From NCBI GenBank assembly GCA_023442085.1, contig JAEZMT010000397.1, positions 1 to 10,035 of the forward strand: 10,035 nucleotides of DNA, in the 5' to 3' direction. Of the stretch, positions 6,091 through 10,035 are shown piece after piece. Under the pieces are notes generated by a model. That model made no database searches. It saw nothing but the letters and a program-made list of their open reading frames with translations, and was not told where the DNA came from. The position numbers and the translations under genes are program-made. Source of the stretch: Pseudomonadota bacterium (lineage in GTDB: Bacteria > Pseudomonadota > Alphaproteobacteria > Rhizobiales > Xanthobacteraceae). Each line of letters starts with the position of its first letter. Positions within the stretch are counted from its first letter, which is position 1.

Positions 6091-7162
6091 TGAGGCTCCC
6101 GTTGATCAGTTCGCGCGACGTCATGCGGGGCGCCGCGGGTGCGGCAAGGCGCTCGTAGAGGCCCACATAGTCCCGCGCCATTCGCGCCGCCGAGAAGCGC
6201 TTCACGAAGGTGCGGCGAATGGCGCCGCGATCGAGCCGGTCAAGGTCGCCGACGCGCGCCACCGCCTCGTCCTGATCGGCGACGATGAAGCCGGTAAGGC
6301 CGTTCTCCAGCACCTCGGGCACCGAGCCGCACCCATAGGCGATCGTCGGTGTGCCGCAGGACATGGCCTCGATCATGACCAGGCCGAACGGTTCGGGCCA
6401 ATCGATGGGGAAGAGCAGGGCCTTGGCATTGCCCAGGAACTGCGCCTTCTGCCGCTCGTCGATCTCGCCGATGTACTCGACCCCGGGGGTCGCCTCGACC
6501 ATGGGGCGGATCTTCTGCTCCCAATAATCCTCGTCTACCCGATCCACCTTGGCGGCGATCTTGAGCGGCAGTCCGGAGCGGGCAGCAATCTCGATGGCAC
6601 GGTCGGGCCGCTTCTCCGGCGAGATGCGGCCGAGGAAGGCCAGATATTCGCCGCCCACCGGATTGAAGGGCAGCAGGCTCTCCGGCAGGCCGTGATAGAT
6701 GGTCGACGCCCAGTTCACCGGAGGCATGGGCTTGCGCTGGTGGTTGGAGATGGAGACCAGCGGAAACTCGTCGTAAAGCGCGTAAAGCCGGTGGGCCGCG
6801 ACGCTGTCGAGGCGGCCGTGCAAGGTCGTGAGCGTGCGCGGCGCATGCTCCTTCAGCACGGGATAGTGCAGAACGTCGACGTGTACATGGACCACGTCGA
6901 ATTCGTCAGCCCGCCGGCGCACCTGCTCCAGCATGAGCATGTGGAACACGATGGGATCGACCGGACCCGGCGACAGGCGCAGGCCCATCTCGCACATCGG
7001 CTCCAGCTGCGCCGACGTAAGCGAATCGCCGCTGGCGAACAGCGTCACCTCATGACCTTGCGCAACGAGCTCCTCGGTAAGATAGGAGACGATGCGTTCG
7101 GTTCCTCCGTAACGACGCGGCGGAACGCTCTCGATGAGCGGCGCGATCTGAGCGATGCGCAT
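6077..7162 (-). CDS. Glycosyltransferase family 4 (GT-B fold)
   Basis: The 361-residue protein starts MRIAQIAPLIESVPPRRYGGTERIV, with the glycine-rich acceptor-side loop (GGTER, 19-23) common in GT4 enzymes. The N-domain continues with FDVVHVHVD (88-96) and LTTLHG (111-116). The C-domain starts around 170 with YLAFLGRISPEKRPDRAIEIA and contains the nucleotide-sugar site WPEPFGLVMIEAMSCGTPTIA. Here Glu257 and Glu265 form the EX7E motif of retaining GT4 transferases. There are no membrane segments or signal peptide. GGAGGAG at 7170-7176 lies 7 bases before the ATG, a strong ribosome binding site. The stop overlaps the start of the debranching-like hydrolase by 14 bases, so the two are translationally coupled and probably act on the same glycan or glucoside. 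The sugar donor and acceptor cannot be read from the sequence. It is divergent from recA. Confidence 0.93.
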   Translation of the reverse strand: MRIAQIAPLIESVPPRRYGGTERIVSYLTEELVAQGHEVTLFASGDSLTSAQLEPMCEMGLRLSPGPVDPIVFHMLMLEQVRRRADEFDVVHVHVDVLHYPVLKEHAPRTLTTLHGRLDSVAAHRLYALYDEFPLVSISNHQRKPMPPVNWASTIYHGLPESLLPFNPVGGEYLAFLGRISPEKRPDRAIEIAARSGLPLKIAAKVDRVDEDYWEQKIRPMVEATPGVEYIGEIDERQKAQFLGNAKALLFPIDWPEPFGLVMIEAMSCGTPTIAYGCGSVPEVLENGLTGFIVADQDEAVARVGDLDRLDRGAIRRTFVKRFSAARMARDYVGLYERLAAPAAPRMTSRELINGSLNASI

Positions 7163-7353
7163 GTGTTGTCTCCTCCGGCGGTGCCGGCGCGATGTGGACC
7201 GAGGATGGGGACGTGAACCGGCTTCTTTCGCCTGAACGCGGCAGGTCGGGTCGTGGTTTCACTGCAGGTGCGAAAGAATGGCGTCGGGCGCCCTGCAGCG
7301 GCGCATCAGCTTGGCGGTAGGGAGATGTCGCGCGGATGCGGATATACGAAATG

Positions 7354-7371
7354 TTATCCACATGCTGTGGA
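7354..7371. promoter_or_regulatory. Consensus DnaA box within an inverted repeat
   Basis: TTATCCACA at 7354-7362 matches the DnaA-box consensus at every position. TCCACA (7357-7362) is mirrored by TGTGGA (7366-7371) around TGC, so a partial box faces it on the other strand. It sits 7 bases left of the recA SOS box. Binding by DnaA is inferred; a single good box can also occur by chance. Confidence 0.5.
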
Positions 7372-7378
7372 CGAAAGA

Positions 7379-7393
7379 GAACATATTGCGAAC
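7379..7393. promoter_or_regulatory. LexA (SOS) box of recA, alphaproteobacterial type
   Basis: GAAC-ATATTGC-GAAC is an exact match to the GAAC-N7-GAAC direct repeat (GTTC-N7-GTTC on the other strand) bound by LexA in alphaproteobacteria. A third GAAC follows at 7397-7400. The box overlaps the -35 element of recA, so LexA binding would block polymerase until DNA damage triggers LexA self-cleavage. Confidence 0.88.
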
Positions 7394-7414
7394 TTAGAAC
7401 AAAACAGGTACAAC
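7386..7414 (+). promoter_or_regulatory. recA promoter
   Basis: TTGCGA (7386-7391) and TACAAC (7409-7414) are 17 bases apart, with the -35 box inside the SOS box. Transcription should begin near 7421, leaving a leader of about 35-40 bases before ATG 7458. A small repeat AACAG/CTGTT (7403-7407 and 7414-7418) spans the -10 region. Confidence 0.65.
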
Positions 7415-7457
7415 TGTTGCGTTCTTATTTCCCTTGCACCCGCACCGGAGCGCGGCG

Positions 7458-8543
<1,086 letters not shown>

Positions 8544-8579
8544 GCGGCTGGTGCCGAGATCATCGTGACGGTTACACAG

Positions 8580-8614
8580 CGGGCGGGGGCTGGATGGTCC
8601 CCGCCCGTTTCTGT
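8580..8614 (+). terminator. Rho-independent terminator of recA
   Basis: CGGGCGGGG (8580-8588) pairs perfectly with CCCCGCCCG (8599-8607) around a 10-base loop. It is followed by TTTCTGTCTT. It starts 37 bases after the recA stop and should separate recA from alaS. Confidence 0.85.
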
Positions 8615-8666
8615 CTTGGACCGCGATGCATTCGGGGGGCGGCTTCGTCTTGCGCCCGCGCGTTTC

Positions 8667-8694
8667 TGGACAAGCGGCGGACCCACCGTTAAAC
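8667..8694 (+). promoter_or_regulatory. Possible alaS promoter
   Basis: TGGACA (8667-8672, 5 of 6 consensus bases) and TTAAAC (8689-8694, 3 of 6) are 16 bases apart, about 140 bases before the alaS start. A separate promoter is expected since a strong terminator precedes it. The rest of 8615-8839 is GC-rich and shows no recognisable riboswitch or gene. Confidence 0.35.
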
Positions 8695-8839
8695 GAACCC
8701 GGTTCCGCCGGCCGCAAGGTCGGGGGAGCCGCGCGACGCCCGAGGGATGGCCCAAAGCTCGGCCCGAGGCGCTGGCGCGCGCAGCGATCACCAGCGCCGG
8801 CGCCGCAAGGCCCGGCCTCCGAAGGACAGTGCCGGCACC

Positions 8840-10035
8840 ATGAGCGGCGTCAACGAGATCCGGTCGAGCTTCATCGACTACTTCGTCAAGGAGGGCCACG
8901 AGGCCGTCGCCTCGTCGCCCCTCGTGCCGCATAACGACCCCACGCTCATGTTCACCAATGCGGGCATGGTGCAGTTCAAGAACGTCTTCACCGGCGTCGA
9001 GAAGCGGCCCTATTCACGGGCCGTGACATCGCAGAAGTGCGTCAGGGCCGGCGGCAAGCACAACGATCTCGACAATGTGGGCTACACGGCGCGGCACCAT
9101 ACCTTCTTCGAGATGCTCGGAAATTTCTCGTTCGGCGACTATTTCAAGGACCGCGCGATCGAGCTTGCCTGGAACCTCGTCACCCGCACCTTCGAACTGC
9201 CGAAGGACCGCCTCCTCGTCACCGTCTACAGCGAGGACGAGGAAGCCTACGGCCTATGGAAGAAGATCGCCGGCCTCTCCGACGACCGCATCATCCGCAT
9301 CTCTTCGTCCGACAATTTCTGGTCCATGGGCGACACCGGCCCGTGCGGCCCCTGCTCGGAGATCTTCTTCGACCACGGCCCGCACATTTTCGGTGGCCCG
9401 CCCGGCTCGGCGGACCAGGACGGCGACCGCTTCATCGAGATCTGGAATCTCGTGTTTATGCAGTATGAGCAGCTGCCGGGCGGTGAGCGCGTCGGGCTGC
9501 CACGCCCGTCCATCGACACCGGCATGGGCCTCGAGCGCATCTCGGCCGTCCTGCAGGGCACCCACGACAATTACGAGACCGACCTCATGCGCGCCCTCAT
9601 CGCCGAGGTCGCGGAATTCACCGGCGTCGATCCCGAAGGGCCGCAGAAGGCCAGCCACCGGGTGATTGCCGACCATTTGCGCGCGTCCGTCTTCCTCACC
9701 GCCGATGGCGTGCTGCCCTCCAACGAGGGGCGCGGCTATGTCCTGCGCCGCATCATGCGCCGGGCCATGCGCCACGCGCAGCTGCTCGGCGCCAAAGACC
9801 CGCTGATGCATCGCCTCGTGCCCATCCTGGTGCGCGAGATGGGCCGGGCCTATCCCGAGATCGTGCGCGCCGAGCCGCTGGCGGAAGAGACGCTGCTGCT
9901 GGAGGAAACCCGCTTCCGCCGCACGCTGGAGCGCGGCCTCTCGATCCTCGAGGAGGAGAGCCAGGGCCTCGTCTCCGGCGCCAGCTTCCCCGGCGACGTG
10001 GCGTTCAAGCTCTACGACACCTACGGCTTTCCTCT
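8840..10035 (+). CDS. alaS: Alanyl-tRNA synthetase, C-terminal part outside the window
   Basis: The enzyme charges tRNA-Ala with alanine in the cytosol. From ATG 8840 (MSGVNEIRSSFIDYF) the frame stays open to the window end, giving 398 residues of a protein usually near 880. The class II catalytic core is complete: SSPLVPHNDPTLMFTNAGM (25-43), TSQKCVRAGGKHNDLDNVG (63-81), motif 2 around RHHTFFEMLGNFSFGDYF (85-102), DTGPCGPCSEI (165-175), EIWNLVFMQ (200-208), motif 3 TGMGLERI (227-234). The tRNA-recognition helices start with RVIADHLRASVFLTADGV and NEGRGYVLRRIMRRAMRH. The editing domain and C-Ala domain lie outside. The ribosome binding site is poor: GAAGGA at 8821-8826 is 13 bases from the ATG, but homology supports this start. 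Autoregulation by the enzyme is known in E. coli; nothing visible here proves it. Confidence 0.98.
   Translation, partial: MSGVNEIRSSFIDYFVKEGHEAVASSPLVPHNDPTLMFTNAGMVQFKNVFTGVEKRPYSRAVTSQKCVRAGGKHNDLDNVGYTARHHTFFEMLGNFSFGDYFKDRAIELAWNLVTRTFELPKDRLLVTVYSEDEEAYGLWKKIAGLSDDRIIRISSSDNFWSMGDTGPCGPCSEIFFDHGPHIFGGPPGSADQDGDRFIEIWNLVFMQYEQLPGGERVGLPRPSIDTGMGLERISAVLQGTHDNYETDLMRALIAEVAEFTGVDPEGPQKASHRVIADHLRASVFLTADGVLPSNEGRGYVLRRIMRRAMRHAQLLGAKDPLMHRLVPILVREMGRAYPEIVRAEPLAEETLLLEETRFRRTLERGLSILEEESQGLVSGASFPGDVAFKLYDTYGFP

Larger units (their letters stand above)
7163..7457. other. Intergenic region between the divergent glycosyltransferase and recA genes
   Basis: No coding potential is seen here. 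The right third holds the recA control elements listed separately (DnaA box repeat, SOS box, promoter). The left two thirds (about 7177-7340) must hold the leftward glycosyltransferase promoter, but I find no convincing -35/-10 pair. A general-stress (EcfG-type GGAAC-N16/17-CGTT) promoter is not visible either. Confidence 0.6.

Noticed and set aside
7262..7298. Inverted repeat CTGCAGG (7262-7268) / CCTGCAG (7292-7298) upstream of the glycosyltransferase gene
   Set aside because: The arms are 7 bases around a 23-base loop with no T-run or promoter relation. This is not enough to call a regulatory or terminator element.
8565..8843. A 92-codon plus-strand frame between recA and alaS
   Set aside because: It starts inside the terminator region, has no ribosome binding site and an Arg/Ala/Pro-biased translation, and overlaps the alaS start.

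Overview
The window is a GC-rich chromosomal stretch with ordinary bacterial gene density. It very probably comes from an alphaproteobacterium of the Hyphomicrobiales, and something near Xanthobacter, Azorhizobium or Ancylobacter is a reasonable guess. Three things point there: the recA-alaS gene order, an alphaproteobacterial SOS box of the form GAAC-N7-GAAC in front of recA, and a haloacid dehalogenase that closely resembles DhlB of Xanthobacter autotrophicus as I recall it. The genus is an inference.

Left part (1-3888). A LysR-type regulator cut by the window edge runs rightward and meets a leftward three-gene cluster across a short hairpin region. In transcription order the cluster is a YfcG-like (Nu-class) glutathione transferase, a TetR-type repressor and an L-2-haloacid dehalogenase, with gaps of 57 and 33-42 bases, so it is probably one operon. 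A second, related glutathione transferase is transcribed divergently from the first. Their shared intergenic region of about 160 bases has a good promoter for the leftward operon, with small perfect palindromes in its spacer and over its -10 box, which is where a repressor would bind. The simplest reading is a small detoxification locus for electrophilic or halogenated compounds, controlled by its own TetR protein.

Middle part (3892-7162). Two leftward genes overlap by 14 bases: a family 4 glycosyltransferase and, downstream, an amylo-alpha-1,6-glucosidase-type (glycogen-debranching-like) glycoside hydrolase. No glycogen synthase, branching enzyme or phosphorylase gene is present, so the real substrate is unknown.

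Right part (7163-10035). An intergenic region of 295 bases separates the glycosyltransferase gene from the divergent recA. It carries a consensus DnaA box inside an inverted repeat, then the SOS box overlapping the recA promoter. recA is complete and ends in a clear hairpin terminator. alaS (alanyl-tRNA synthetase) follows after about 225 bases and runs off the right edge.

Most of the window is standard. The parts worth a second look are the glutathione transferase/TetR/dehalogenase locus with its palindromic control region, the glycosyltransferase-hydrolase pair of unknown substrate, and the DnaA box next to the recA SOS box. I see no transposon, phage gene, CRISPR array, tRNA or rRNA, and nothing that is clearly a new class of system.
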